Assembly: GCF_006715865.1 (NCBI RefSeq)
Contig: NZ_VFOA01000001.1
Location: forward strand, 434,001-498,000
DNA length: 64,000 nt
DNA from: Cellulomonas sp. SLBN-39
Lineage (GTDB): Bacteria; Actinomycetota; Actinomycetes; Actinomycetales; Cellulomonadaceae
Direction of reading: 5' to 3'
Shown: positions 26,138-35,468 of the stretch, piece after piece
Position numbering within the stretch: the stretch's first letter is position 1
Layout of the letters: every line of letters begins with the position of its first letter
Made by a program: the position numbers and the translations under genes
Notes under the pieces: generated by a model
Told to the model about the DNA's origin: nothing
Seen by the model: only the letters and a program-made list of their open reading frames with translations
Database searches by the model: none

Positions 26138-26434
26138 GTGGCCGGCACCCGACAGACCCTCCCCGCGGACCCGACGCAGGACGACGCGCGCCCCGACCCC
26201 GCCTCCCTGGGCTACGAGGAGGCGCGCGACGAGCTCGTCGCGATCGTCGGCCGGCTGGAGTCCGGTGCGGGGACCCTCGAGGAGTCCCTGGCGCTGTGGG
26301 AGCGCGGCGAGGCCCTCGCGGCCCGCTGCCAGGAGTGGCTGGACGGCGCGCGGGAGCGGCTGGCGGCCGCGCGCGGCGAGGAGCGCACCGGCACCGGCCG
26401 GGACGCGACGACGGACGAGGAGGTCCACGGGTGA
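26138..26434 (+). CDS. xseB: Exonuclease VII small subunit
   Basis: XseB is a small helical protein of which several copies bind along the XseA coiled coil. The product of about 98 residues contains the family core [45 protein letters not shown], with the typical GxxxLEESLxLWERGExL pattern. It is flanked by Pro/Asp-rich and acidic ends. The exact start is uncertain: GTG at 26138, GTG at 26132 or TTG at 26126, none with a strong ribosome site. The stop overlaps the following kinase gene by four bases (GTGA). Confidence 0.9.
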   Translation: MAGTRQTLPADPTQDDARPDPASLGYEEARDELVAIVGRLESGAGTLEESLALWERGEALAARCQEWLDGARERLAAARGEERTGTGRDATTDEEVHG

Positions 26435-27489
26435 GCAGCACGGACGCACGGGCGCTGGTCGTCGGCGAGGCACTGGTCGACGCGGTCGTCCGCCCGGACG
26501 GGTCGCGCGCGACGTACCCCGGGGGCAGCCCCGCCAACGTCGCGCTCGGCCTGGGCCGCCTGGGCCGGCGCGTCGACCTGCTCACCTGGCTCGGCGACGA
26601 CGACGACGGCGACGCGGTCCGCGCCCACCTGGAGGCTTCGGGCGTGCGGGTGCTGCGGGGCACGACCCGGCCGGCGCGCACCCCGGTGGCGACGGCGCAC
26701 CTGGACGCCGCGGGCGTCGCCACGTACGCGTTCGACCTGACGTGGGACCTGCCGGACGCGTGGGACGAGGACCCGGGCGACCCGCTCGTCGTGCACACCG
26801 GGTCGATCGGCTCCGTCCTGGTGCCGGGCGGCGCGAAGGTCGCGGACCTGCTGCGGGCGCGGCGGGCGACGTCGACGGTCACGTACGACCCGAACCTGCG
26901 GCCCGCGCTCATGGGCGACCCCGCGGACGTGCGGCCCCTCGTCGAGGCGCTCGTCGAGCTGTCCGACGTCGTCAAGCTCAGCGACGAGGACCTGGCCTGG
27001 CTGCTGCCGGGCGAGGACCCGGCCGACGTGGCCGCCCGGTGGGCGACGCGCGGGCCCGGCCTCGTCGTCGTGACGCTCGGCGGCGAGGGGGCCCTCGCGG
27101 TGACGTCCTCGGGCGCGCGGCTGACGGTGCCGGCGCCGCGTGTGGAGGTCGCCGACACCGTCGGCGCGGGCGACTCGTTCATGGGCGGCCTCGTCGACGG
27201 GCTGTGGTCGGCCGGCCTGCTGGGCGCGGACCGCCGGGACGCCCTGCGGGGCGCGGACTCCGCGACCCTCGAGCACGTGCTGGCGCGGTGCGTGCGCATC
27301 GCGGCGATCACCGTGTCCCGCCCGGGCGCGAACCCGCCCGGGACGGCGGAGCTGGAGCCGCCGACGGACGCGGAGCACCAGGAGACCGCGGTCCGCACGG
27401 GCGCGGACGGCACCGTCGTCGACACGACCCCCCAGGACCCGGGCACGCACGGCACGGTGCGGCAGGCCACGGGCGGAGGCGACGCGTGA
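26431..27489 (+). CDS. PfkB-family carbohydrate kinase (fructokinase-like)
   Basis: A 352-residue sugar kinase of the ribokinase/PfkB family. The N-terminal substrate lid has [17 protein letters not shown] (GG-PAN signature, about 23-40), and the second signature [13 protein letters not shown] near residue 240-252 contains the catalytic aspartate and anion hole. It most resembles fructokinases, but the sugar cannot be fixed from sequence. A hydrophilic C-terminal tail of ~45 residues extends beyond the fold. It begins at the GTG overlapping the xseB stop and ends overlapping the carbonic anhydrase start, so it is translated as part of the xseA-xseB-pfkB-can-fumC chain. Confidence 0.9.
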   Translation: MSSTDARALVVGEALVDAVVRPDGSRATYPGGSPANVALGLGRLGRRVDLLTWLGDDDDGDAVRAHLEASGVRVLRGTTRPARTPVATAHLDAAGVATYAFDLTWDLPDAWDEDPGDPLVVHTGSIGSVLVPGGAKVADLLRARRATSTVTYDPNLRPALMGDPADVRPLVEALVELSDVVKLSDEDLAWLLPGEDPADVAARWATRGPGLVVVTLGGEGALAVTSSGARLTVPAPRVEVADTVGAGDSFMGGLVDGLWSAGLLGADRRDALRGADSATLEHVLARCVRIAAITVSRPGANPPGTAELEPPTDAEHQETAVRTGADGTVVDTTPQDPGTHGTVRQATGGGDA

Positions 27490-28166
27490 GCGGCACCACG
27501 AGCGCGGCACCGGGCCGCCCGACGACCCCGGCCCAGGCGTGGGCCGAGCTGCGCGACGGCAACGTGCGCTTCGTCGACGGGCGCATGGAGCACCCCTCGC
27601 AGGGCGTCGACCACCGCGCCGGGCTGAGCGTCGCCCAGCACCCGTTCGCGGTCGTGTTCGGCTGCTCCGACAGCCGGGTCGCGGCCGAGATCATCTTCGA
27701 CCAGGGCCTGGGCGACGTGTTCGTGGTCCGGACCGCCGGGCACGTGCTCGACACCACGGTGATCGGCTCGATCGAGTACGGCGTCGAGGTGCTCGGTGCG
27801 CCGCTGGTCATCGTCCTGGCGCACGACAGCTGCGGCGCCGTGGCCGCCGCGACGGAGGCGATCAGCGGCGGCCAGGTGATCCCCGGCTTCGTGCAGGCGG
27901 TCGTCGACCGGGTGATCCCGTCGATCATCGGCCTGACGGCCTCGGGCCGGCCGCTGGACTCGTTCGACGCGGCGACGCTCGGGCACGAGCACGTGCTGCA
28001 CACGGCGCGCCAGCTGCACTCCTACTCGGTGTCGCTCGCGGACAGCGTCGCGGCGGGCCGGTGCGCGATCGTGGCCGTGGAGTACACGCTCGCCGACGGT
28101 CGCGCGCGGCTGTCCCACGTGATCGGCGACATCGGCGCCGGCCCGGGCGTCGTGCCCGAGGCCTGA
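27486..28166 (+). CDS. Beta-class carbonic anhydrase
   Basis: A 226-residue cytoplasmic enzyme interconverting CO2 and bicarbonate. Zinc ligands are visible in the two family motifs: CSDSR with Cys60, Asp62 and Arg64, and HDSCGAV with His113 and Cys116. The ENxRTAGH-like segment reads [11 protein letters not shown] and is followed by [17 protein letters not shown] at 27486 overlaps the kinase stop (GTGA). Bicarbonate supply for carboxylation reactions is its likely purpose; the following gene encodes fumarase, so a loose link to central carbon metabolism is plausible. Confidence 0.93.
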   Translation: MSGTTSAAPGRPTTPAQAWAELRDGNVRFVDGRMEHPSQGVDHRAGLSVAQHPFAVVFGCSDSRVAAEIIFDQGLGDVFVVRTAGHVLDTTVIGSIEYGVEVLGAPLVIVLAHDSCGAVAAATEAISGGQVIPGFVQAVVDRVIPSIIGLTASGRPLDSFDAATLGHEHVLHTARQLHSYSVSLADSVAAGRCAIVAVEYTLADGRARLSHVIGDIGAGPGVVPEA

Positions 28167-28257
28167 CCGCCGCCCGGGCGGCGCCCGACCAGGACCACGA
28201 CCGCGGGCGGGTGCCCGGCGGCGCCCGTCCGCGGCGGTGCTGGGGCAGGATGTCGCC

Positions 28258-29700
28258 ATGACTTCCACGACCGGTCCCGACGTCGCGACCACGTCCGGCG
28301 AGGACGCTGCCGAGTACCGCACCGAGCACGACACGATGGGCGAGGTCCGCGTGCCCGTCCACGCCCTGTACCGCGCGCAGACGCAGCGCGCGGTCGAGAA
28401 CTTCCCGATCTCCGGCTCCACGCTGGAGCGGGGGCACGTCGAGGCCCTCGCGCGCATCAAGAAGGCCGCCGCGCTGGCCAACGCCGAGCTCGGCGTGCTG
28501 GAGCGCGACGTGGCCGATGCGATCGCGGCGGCCGCCGACGAGGTCGCGTCCGGCGTGCACGACGCGCACTTCCCCGTCGACGTGTACCAGACGGGCTCGG
28601 GCACGAGCTCGAACATGAACACCAACGAGGTCCTGGCGACGCTCGCCACGCGATCCCTGGGCCGCGAGGTCCACCCCAACGACCACGTCAACGCGTCGCA
28701 GTCGTCCAACGACGTGTTCCCGACCTCGGTGCACGTCGCGGCCACGGCGGGCGTCGTGCGCGACCTGGTGCCCGCCCTGGAGCACCTCGCCGGCGCGCTG
28801 GAGGAGAAGTCGGCGGCGTGGGCGCACGTGGTCAAGGCCGGTCGCACGCACCTCATGGACGCGACCCCGGTGACGCTCGGGCAGGAGATGGGCGGCTACG
28901 CCGCCGCGGTGCGGTACGGCGTCGAGCGCCTGCAGGCGGCGCTCCCCCGGGCCGCGGAGGTGCCGCTCGGCGGCACGGCGGTCGGGACCGGCATCAACAC
29001 CCCCGCGGGCTTCCCGCAGCGGGTGATCGCCCTGCTGGTCGAGGACACGGGCCTGCCGCTGACGGAGGCGCGCGACCACTTCGAGGCGCAGTCCTCGCGC
29101 GACGGTCTCGTCGAGCTGTCGGGTGCGCTGCGCACGATCGCGGTGTCGCTGACGAAGATCTGCAACGACCTGCGCTGGATGGGCTCCGGCCCCAACACCG
29201 GGCTGGGCGAGATCGCGATCCCGGACCTGCAGCCGGGCTCGTCGATCATGCCGGGCAAGGTCAACCCCGTGGTGCCGGAGGCGGTGCTCATGGTGTGCTC
29301 CCGGGTCGTCGGCAACGACGCGACCGTGGCGTGGGCCGGGGCGAGCGGATCGTTCGAGCTCAACGTGCAGATCCCCGTGATCGCGTCGGCCGTGCTGGAG
29401 TCCGTGCGGCTGCTGGCGAACGCCTCGCGGGTGCTCGCGGACCGCACCGTGGCCGGGCTCGTCGCGAACGAGGAGCGGGCGCGCGCCCTGGCGGAGTCCT
29501 CGCCGTCGATCGTCACGCCCCTGAACCGGGTGATCGGCTACGAGGCGGCCGCCAAGATCGCCAAGCACGCGGTCAAGCACCAGGTCACGGTGCGCCAGGC
29601 GACGATCGACCTGGGGCACGTGGCGCGGGGCGAGCTGACGCTCGAGCAGCTCGACGCGGCCCTCGACGTGCTGGCGATGACCCGGCCTCCGCAGGCCTGA
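28258..29700 (+). CDS. fumC: Class II fumarase FumC
   Basis: Class II fumarase hydrates fumarate to L-malate in the TCA cycle as a homotetramer. The 480-residue protein shows the conserved regions [14 protein letters not shown], the substrate loop [31 protein letters not shown] and the superfamily signature [14 protein letters not shown] at 28258 is chosen, with CAGGA about ten bases upstream; a start seven codons earlier is possible. Residues 1-17 are a short Thr/Asp-rich extension before the fold. It is the last gene of the plus-strand run that begins with xseA and is closed by a long perfect hairpin. Confidence 0.96.
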   Translation: MTSTTGPDVATTSGEDAAEYRTEHDTMGEVRVPVHALYRAQTQRAVENFPISGSTLERGHVEALARIKKAAALANAELGVLERDVADAIAAAADEVASGVHDAHFPVDVYQTGSGTSSNMNTNEVLATLATRSLGREVHPNDHVNASQSSNDVFPTSVHVAATAGVVRDLVPALEHLAGALEEKSAAWAHVVKAGRTHLMDATPVTLGQEMGGYAAAVRYGVERLQAALPRAAEVPLGGTAVGTGINTPAGFPQRVIALLVEDTGLPLTEARDHFEAQSSRDGLVELSGALRTIAVSLTKICNDLRWMGSGPNTGLGEIAIPDLQPGSSIMPGKVNPVVPEAVLMVCSRVVGNDATVAWAGASGSFELNVQIPVIASAVLESVRLLANASRVLADRTVAGLVANEERARALAESSPSIVTPLNRVIGYEAAAKIAKHAVKHQVTVRQATIDLGHVARGELTLEQLDAALDVLAMTRPPQA

Positions 29701-29709
29701 GGACGCACG

Positions 29710-29747
29710 ACGGGCGGTGCGCGGGAGGAGTCCCGCGCACCGCCCGT
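29710..29747. terminator. Bidirectional terminator between fumC and the chemoreceptor gene
   Basis: A perfect 17-bp inverted repeat (29710-29726 with 29731-29747) closes on a GGAG tetraloop, between two convergent genes. No T-run follows on either strand. This is one of the strongest hairpins in the window. Confidence 0.9.
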
Positions 29748-29781
29748 GGCGTGCCCGGCGTGGCGTCAGCCGGCGGCGCCG

Positions 29782-31947
29782 TCAGCCGTCGAGGCGGAAG
29801 CGCTCGACCTCCTCGCGCAGCCCGTCGGCGACGCGGGACAGGTCGCCGACCGCGTCGTGCACGCCGTCGGCCTCGGTGCGCGAGCGGGCGACGTCCTGCG
29901 CGACCTGGTGCATGGACGTGGCGATGTCCTGGGTGCCGACCGACGCGACGACGAGGTTGCGCTCGACCTCCGCCGTGGTGGCCGACTGCTCCTCGATCAC
30001 CGCGGAGATCGACGACTGGTGCTCGTCGACGGAGCTGATGGCCTCGGCGATGCGGGCGACGGCGTCGGACACGTCGGCGGCGTCCTTCTCGACGGCCGTC
30101 AGGACGGGTGCGATGGTCTCCAGCGCGACCGACGTCTGCTGCGCGAGCTCCTTGACCTCGCCGGCGACGACCGCGAACCCGCGGCCCGCCTCGCCGGCGC
30201 GGGCGGCCTCGATGGTCGCGTTGAGCGCGAGCAGGTGCGTCTGCCCGGCGATCGCGGAGACGGCGGACACGACGTCCTTGATCTGCGAGGACGACGCGCC
30301 CAGCCGGCTGGCGGCGCCCGCGGCCTCGCCGGTGATGCCGACGGCGTCGCCGGTCCGCCGCTGCACGGACGTGACGTCGCGGGACACGGACTGGATCGTC
30401 GTCTGCATCTCGGTCATCGCGGCGGTGACCGCCCCGACCTCGGACGACACGACGTTCGCGCTGTCGGACACACCCGACGCGCGGTGCGCCGACTCCGACG
30501 CGACGGTCACCAGGGCGGTGCTGGACTCGTCGAGGCGGACCGCGGTGGCGCGCAGGTCGCCCGCGCCGTCGCGCATGCGGGTCACGGCGCCGCGCATGCC
30601 CTCGACGGCCTGCGCGAGCGCGACGCCCATGGCCCCGACCTCGTCCGTGCCCTCGGGCCGGACCTGGACGGCGAGGTCGCGCTGCGCGACACGCTGCAGG
30701 GCCTGCGTGAGCCGCCCGATCCGACGCACGAGGCGCCCGGTGTAGGCGGCCACGCCGGTCACGGCGACGAGCGCGACACCCGCCCCGACGGCCAGCAGCG
30801 TGAGCGCCAGCTGCCGGGACCCGGCGCGCAGCTCGTCGGCGACGGCGGTGACCTCGGCCTGCGGGGCCCAGGCCACGACGGTCCAGCCCCAGGCGGCCGA
30901 GCGGGTGACGACGGCGGCGGCGGGTGCGCCCTGGACGTCGACGGTGCGCTCGAGGCGCGCGCCGGGCTCGAGGGCGGCGGCGGCCTCGACGAGCTCGGCG
31001 GCCACGTCGTCGGCGAGCACCGGTGCCTGCGGCACGACCGTGGACGCGTCCGACGCGAGCACGGTCAGGGCGCCGCCGGTGCCGACCGTCACGCCGGCGA
31101 GGGACTCGCGCACGGGGGCGTCGACCTCGGCCTGCGGGACGCCGACGAACAGGGCGCCGACGACCTCGTCGTCGACGACGACCGGCGAGTACGCCGTGAC
31201 GTAGGGGACGCCGACGACGGCCGCGACACCGCTGAACGTCTCGCCCCGCAGGAGGGTGTCGACGACGGGGGTCGGTGAGCCGTCGGCCGCGACGGCGGGG
31301 ATGTACGTGCCGATGGCGCGGGCACCGTCCGCGTTGGGCACGGTGGTGGCGACGCGCAGCATGTCGCCGTCGTCGTTCATCCGCTGGAAGACGGTGACCG
31401 CGGCGCCGCTGAGCAGGTCGGTGACGCCGTCGACCACGGGGGTCGGGGTGTCGACGTCGGCGTTCTGGCCGAGCCAGGTGCCGCCGATCTGGAGCGCGGG
31501 CAGCGTGACGTCCTGCGCGTCGCCCGTGACCTGGTTCGTGGCGGACCAGCGCACGGGCGCCCCGAACGTGACGGCACCGGCCTCGGCGACGACCTGCTCG
31601 GCGACCCGCAGGTCGCCCCGGACCTGCGCGCCGACGGTGTCGACCTGGGTGTCGACGAGCGTGACGGCGTGGTCCGCCGAACCGGTCAGGGCGGAGTCGA
31701 CGAGGGTCGCGACCTCGTCGACGGCCTGGTCGGCCAGGCCGGCGCTGAGGACCCCGCCGACGGCCGAGAGGGCGAGCGCTGTCGCCACGACGGCCCCGCC
31801 GCCGGCGAGGACCAGCCGGGTCCTTAGGCCGCCACGGCCGCGCGCGGGGGCGGCGGCCGGCGCCGGGGCGCGCTCGGCCCCGGGTGCGGGGTGCGGACGT
31901 GGCACGTCGGCCGGCGCGGTGCGCGGGAGGGGGGTGCGTGTGGTCAC
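29782..31947 (-). CDS. Methyl-accepting chemotaxis protein with Cache-type sensor
   Basis: A 721-residue chemoreceptor. A Pro/Ala-rich cytoplasmic start precedes the first membrane helix (about 42-65). A large extracellular region follows (about 66-375) with Cache-like features such as [20 protein letters not shown] and [19 protein letters not shown]. The second helix is at about 380-402, then comes a HAMP domain and the signalling hairpin whose tip [19 protein letters not shown] lies near 580-600. I place the start at GTG 31945-31947 because CGGAG lies at the proper spacing upstream. No cheA, cheW or other chemotaxis gene is in the window, so it must work with a distant array. The ligand is unknown; the FMND/FQR pattern is of the Cache3-Cache2 kind often linked to small organic ligands. 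Confidence 0.92.
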   Translation of the reverse strand: MTTRTPLPRTAPADVPRPHPAPGAERAPAPAAAPARGRGGLRTRLVLAGGGAVVATALALSAVGGVLSAGLADQAVDEVATLVDSALTGSADHAVTLVDTQVDTVGAQVRGDLRVAEQVVAEAGAVTFGAPVRWSATNQVTGDAQDVTLPALQIGGTWLGQNADVDTPTPVVDGVTDLLSGAAVTVFQRMNDDGDMLRVATTVPNADGARAIGTYIPAVAADGSPTPVVDTLLRGETFSGVAAVVGVPYVTAYSPVVVDDEVVGALFVGVPQAEVDAPVRESLAGVTVGTGGALTVLASDASTVVPQAPVLADDVAAELVEAAAALEPGARLERTVDVQGAPAAAVVTRSAAWGWTVVAWAPQAEVTAVADELRAGSRQLALTLLAVGAGVALVAVTGVAAYTGRLVRRIGRLTQALQRVAQRDLAVQVRPEGTDEVGAMGVALAQAVEGMRGAVTRMRDGAGDLRATAVRLDESSTALVTVASESAHRASGVSDSANVVSSEVGAVTAAMTEMQTTIQSVSRDVTSVQRRTGDAVGITGEAAGAASRLGASSSQIKDVVSAVSAIAGQTHLLALNATIEAARAGEAGRGFAVVAGEVKELAQQTSVALETIAPVLTAVEKDAADVSDAVARIAEAISSVDEHQSSISAVIEEQSATTAEVERNLVVASVGTQDIATSMHQVAQDVARSRTEADGVHDAVGDLSRVADGLREEVERFRLDG

Positions 31948-32128
31948 GGGTGTGCTCCGGGTGGTGGGGAGGCGCCCGGGAGCCACCCCGGGACCGTCGG
32001 TGGCTTCACCCGGTCGATCGGCACCTCACCCGGGACCTTGAACCCTCGTCCAGGTTCTCACCCCGTGCTAAGCCGCCCGGGTGAGCCGTCAGGGGCCCGA
32101 CATCACGGACCGTCACCGACCCGTGACA

Positions 32129-32142
32129 TGGAAGCGTTCCCA
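32129..32142. promoter_or_regulatory. Candidate LacI-type (CelR-like) operator
   Basis: The 14-mer TGGAAGCGTTCCCA matches 12 of 14 positions of TGGGAGCGCTCCCA, the box bound by the LacI-family cellulase regulator CelR of Thermobifida. It lies in the divergent gap between the chemoreceptor gene and the FtsX-type transporter operon, 69 bases before the transporter start codon. No regulator gene is present in the window. Confidence 0.45.
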
Positions 32143-32210
32143 AAGCAGCGCCCCGGCGGCTACGGTCGGTCCGCGGACGGGCGCCGGGGCCCGCAGGACG
32201 AGGAGGTCAC

Positions 32211-35200
32211 GTGGGCTGGAGGGTGCGCCTGCTCGCCGCGCGCGTGCGCGACCAGCCCGGCGCGCTGCTCGGCGTCCTGGCCGTCATGCTGCTCGCCACC
32301 ACGCTGCTGGGTACCTTCGCGCAGCTGCTCACCCTCGTCGGCACACCCGCCGTGGCGTCCGAGCTGGACCGGCTCGACCCCCGCACGACGGCCCTCGACG
32401 TCCGGGTGCGGATGGGCCGGGCCGACCCCGACGAGGCGCTCGCCACCGCCGGGGCCGTGGTCGACGACCTGGTGGGCCCGCTGCCCAGCACCCGGACCAC
32501 CTGGGTCACCGGCCGCATCCAGACGCTGCCCTCGACGGCCTCGGGGCGCGTCGCGCTCGGGTACGCCGCCAGCACCCCGGCCGTGCCCGGGCACGCCCGG
32601 CTCCTCGCCGGCGACTGGCCCACGCAGGCCCGCGACGACGACGGCCACCTGCTCGTCGCCGCCCCCGCGAGCGCCGCGGAGGCGCACGGCTGGGAGGTCG
32701 GCGACGTGGTCGCCGTGCAGGCACGCGACAGCGCCCGCACCGACGCGTGGCGTGTCGTCGGGGTCTACGAGGCCACCGGGCCGGCGTCCGCATGGAGCCG
32801 CGACCTGCTGGGCGGTGCGGGCCACGACCCGGCGTTCCCGGCGCCGGGGACGTTCGGCGGGCTGATCACCGACGCCTGGGGGCCGTTCGTCGTCGTGCCG
32901 GGCGCCCTCACCGGCGCGGGCACCGTGGACTCCGCGTCGCTCGTGGTGCAGCCGACCTTCGCGCAGGCAGCCCCGGGTGCGCTCGCGGGGCTGCGGCAGC
33001 GGCTGCCCGACGCGCAGGTGGCGCTGACGGCGTCGATGGGCGACTCCGGTGCGGGTGCGGTCCTGACGACGCGGCTGGGCGGTGCCGTCGAGGCGGCGTC
33101 GCGCGAGCTCGCGGTGACCCGGGTCGGCGTCGTCGTGGTCGGGCTGCTCCTGACGCTCGTCGCGACGACCGTGGTGCTGCTGGGGGCGCGGCTCCTGGGC
33201 GAGCGGCGCACCGGCGAGGACGAGCTGCTCGTGGCACGGGGCGCGGCACCGGCCCAGCTGCGCACGGTCGCGGTCGTCGAGGCCGGGGTGCTGGCGGCGG
33301 TGGTCGCCGCGGCGGCGCCGCTGCTGGTCGCGGCCGTCAGCCGGGCGGGGTCGGGCGTCGGGTCGCTGCAGCGGGCGGGGCTGGTGGCCACGGGTGCCCC
33401 GTCCGCGACCGTGTGGCTGACCTGCGCCGGTGCGGCCGCGCTGCTCGCGGCGGGCCTCGTGGTGCCGGCGTGGCGGTCCGCCGGGGCGTCGCGGCACGCG
33501 CACGCGGGGCTGGTGCGGGCCGGGGCCGACGTCGCGCTGCTCGCGCTGGGTGCCGTGGGCGTGGCCCAGCTGCTGCAGCACGGCCCCGCGGTCGGTGCCG
33601 GTGCGCCCGACGTCGTGCTGGTCGTGGCGCCCGCGCTGGTCGCGCTGGCCGCGGCGGTGCTGGCCGTGCGGCTGGTCGGGCCGCTGGCCGCGGGCGCCGA
33701 CGTCGTCGCACGTCGGGCGCGGGGCCTGGTGGCGCCCTGGGCGGCGTGGCAGGTGGCCCGGCGCCCGGGCTCGGCGGCGGGGGCGACGGTGCTGCTCGTC
33801 CTCGGGGCGACCGTGCTCTCGTTCACCCTGACGTTCGGTGCGACGTGGCGGACCTCCCAGCTGGAGCAGGCGGACCTGACGGTCGGCACGGACGTGCGGG
33901 GTGCGTCGGGCCTGGCGGACGCGGTGGCACGCTCGCAGGAGGTCGCCGCGGCGGCGGTGGCCGTGGGCGCCCCGGTGCCGGTGCCGGTGGTCGACCGCGA
34001 CGTGCGGATGGCCCGCGCCGAGTCCGGCGACCGCGGGCAGAGCGCCCGGCAGGTGCGGCTGCTCGCGATGCCCCTGACCGACCCGGACGCGCTGCTGCGC
34101 GGTCGCACGGAGGACGGCTGGGCCGCGGCGACCGCCGACGTGCGCCCCGCCGACCGGGACGCGCTGCGCGCCGGCGTGCCGCTGCCCGCCGGTGCGACCT
34201 GGCTCTCGGCCCGGGTGCAGGTCGGGTCGACCCCGTCCGCGGAGGGCTCGGGCGAGCTGCACGTGGTGGTCGAGGACGCGCGGGGCGTGCGCGCGTCCCT
34301 GCCGTCGGCGCTGCCGCGGCTGACCGGTGCGCACGACGTGCGCGTCACGCTGCCCGGCACGGACGACGGCCTGCGGGTCGTGGGGCTCACCACGCACCTG
34401 CGGCTCGAGGAGACGGGTGCGACGGACGGCTCGGCGGGCGCACCCGCGGGCGACCTGGTGGTGGTGCAGATGACGGTCGGGCAGGTGCGTGCGGGCACGG
34501 ACGACGGCACGACGGGCGACGAGGACGTGGACCTCGGGGGCACGACGTGGTCGGGCACCGTGGCGGCGGAGGGCCTGCCCCGGTCGACCGCGCAGGCCGC
34601 GCCGGGCGGTCTGCGCGTGACGCTGCCGGTGTCGCGCATGCAGGCCGCTGCCGACGGGTCCGTGCTGGGGGTCGCGACCGGCCCGGAGGTGGAGCTTCTC
34701 CCCGTGGCCGTGACGCAGCGCCTGCGCACGGAGGGCGACGTGCAGGAGGGCGACCTGCTGCACCTCGAGGTCGGCGGCGTCGGGGTGCAGGCCGTCGTCG
34801 CGACCGTGCTGCCCTGGGCACCGGGGGCCCCGCACACGCCCGCCGTGCTGGTCGACCGGGACGGGCTGCAGCACGCCGCGGCGGCCGCGGGCACCGGCGA
34901 CGCGCTCGTGGACGCGTGGTGGGGGCCCGCGGACGCGTCCACGGCCCCCGCGCTGGCCGCGGCCCTGGTCCAGGCGGGTCTCGACGACGTCGTCACCCGC
35001 GCCGACGCCCGCACGCAGGCGCTCGAAGGCCCGCTGCGGGTCGGGGTGCCGGCGGCGCTCGTCCTCGTGCTGGGGGCGACCGGCGTGCTCCTGCTCGTCG
35101 GCCTCGCGAACGACGCGGCGGTCGGGGTGCGTGTGCGGCGGCTGGAGCTCGCGCGGCTGCAGGCGCTGGGCCTGGGCCGGGGGGCGGTCGTGGTCGCGCT

Positions 35201-35468
35201 GCTGCTCGAGCGGACGCTGCTGCTGGTCGTGGGCCTGGGCGCGGGCGTCGCGGCGGGCCTGGGCCTGGGCCGCCTGCTCGGACCCGTCCTGACCGTCTCG
35301 GCCGACGGCGGGCCGCCGGTGCCCGACGCCCGCGTCGACTGGGCGTGGGGCACGCAGCTGCCGGTGCTTCTGACCGTCGCGGTGGCGTGCACCCTCGTCG
35401 TGGTGGTGGTGTGCGCGGTCCTGGTGCGCCGCACGTCCGGCGCCCTGCTGCGGATGGGCGACCGGTGA
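32211..35468 (+). CDS. Large FtsX-like ABC permease (first of pair)
   Basis: A 1085-residue MacB/FtsX-class membrane protein. It opens with a cytoplasmic basic stretch and helix (LLGVLAVMLLATTLLGTFAQLL). An extracytoplasmic domain follows, then a four-helix block in the first half (about 300-545), a second large extracytoplasmic domain (about 550-950), and the C-terminal FtsX helices with GVRVRRLELARLQALGLGRGAVVVALLLERTLLLV. The duplicated layout is that of predicted lipoprotein or peptide exporters in actinobacteria. AGGAGGT stands directly before the GTG start, a near-ideal ribosome site. It is the first of four genes joined by overlaps or short gaps: permease, permease, ATPase, ATPase. The transported substrate is unknown. 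Confidence 0.85.
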   Translation: MGWRVRLLAARVRDQPGALLGVLAVMLLATTLLGTFAQLLTLVGTPAVASELDRLDPRTTALDVRVRMGRADPDEALATAGAVVDDLVGPLPSTRTTWVTGRIQTLPSTASGRVALGYAASTPAVPGHARLLAGDWPTQARDDDGHLLVAAPASAAEAHGWEVGDVVAVQARDSARTDAWRVVGVYEATGPASAWSRDLLGGAGHDPAFPAPGTFGGLITDAWGPFVVVPGALTGAGTVDSASLVVQPTFAQAAPGALAGLRQRLPDAQVALTASMGDSGAGAVLTTRLGGAVEAASRELAVTRVGVVVVGLLLTLVATTVVLLGARLLGERRTGEDELLVARGAAPAQLRTVAVVEAGVLAAVVAAAAPLLVAAVSRAGSGVGSLQRAGLVATGAPSATVWLTCAGAAALLAAGLVVPAWRSAGASRHAHAGLVRAGADVALLALGAVGVAQLLQHGPAVGAGAPDVVLVVAPALVALAAAVLAVRLVGPLAAGADVVARRARGLVAPWAAWQVARRPGSAAGATVLLVLGATVLSFTLTFGATWRTSQLEQADLTVGTDVRGASGLADAVARSQEVAAAAVAVGAPVPVPVVDRDVRMARAESGDRGQSARQVRLLAMPLTDPDALLRGRTEDGWAAATADVRPADRDALRAGVPLPAGATWLSARVQVGSTPSAEGSGELHVVVEDARGVRASLPSALPRLTGAHDVRVTLPGTDDGLRVVGLTTHLRLEETGATDGSAGAPAGDLVVVQMTVGQVRAGTDDGTTGDEDVDLGGTTWSGTVAAEGLPRSTAQAAPGGLRVTLPVSRMQAAADGSVLGVATGPEVELLPVAVTQRLRTEGDVQEGDLLHLEVGGVGVQAVVATVLPWAPGAPHTPAVLVDRDGLQHAAAAAGTGDALVDAWWGPADASTAPALAAALVQAGLDDVVTRADARTQALEGPLRVGVPAALVLVLGATGVLLLVGLANDAAVGVRVRRLELARLQALGLGRGAVVVALLLERTLLLVVGLGAGVAAGLGLGRLLGPVLTVSADGGPPVPDARVDWAWGTQLPVLLTVAVACTLVVVVVCAVLVRRTSGALLRMGDR

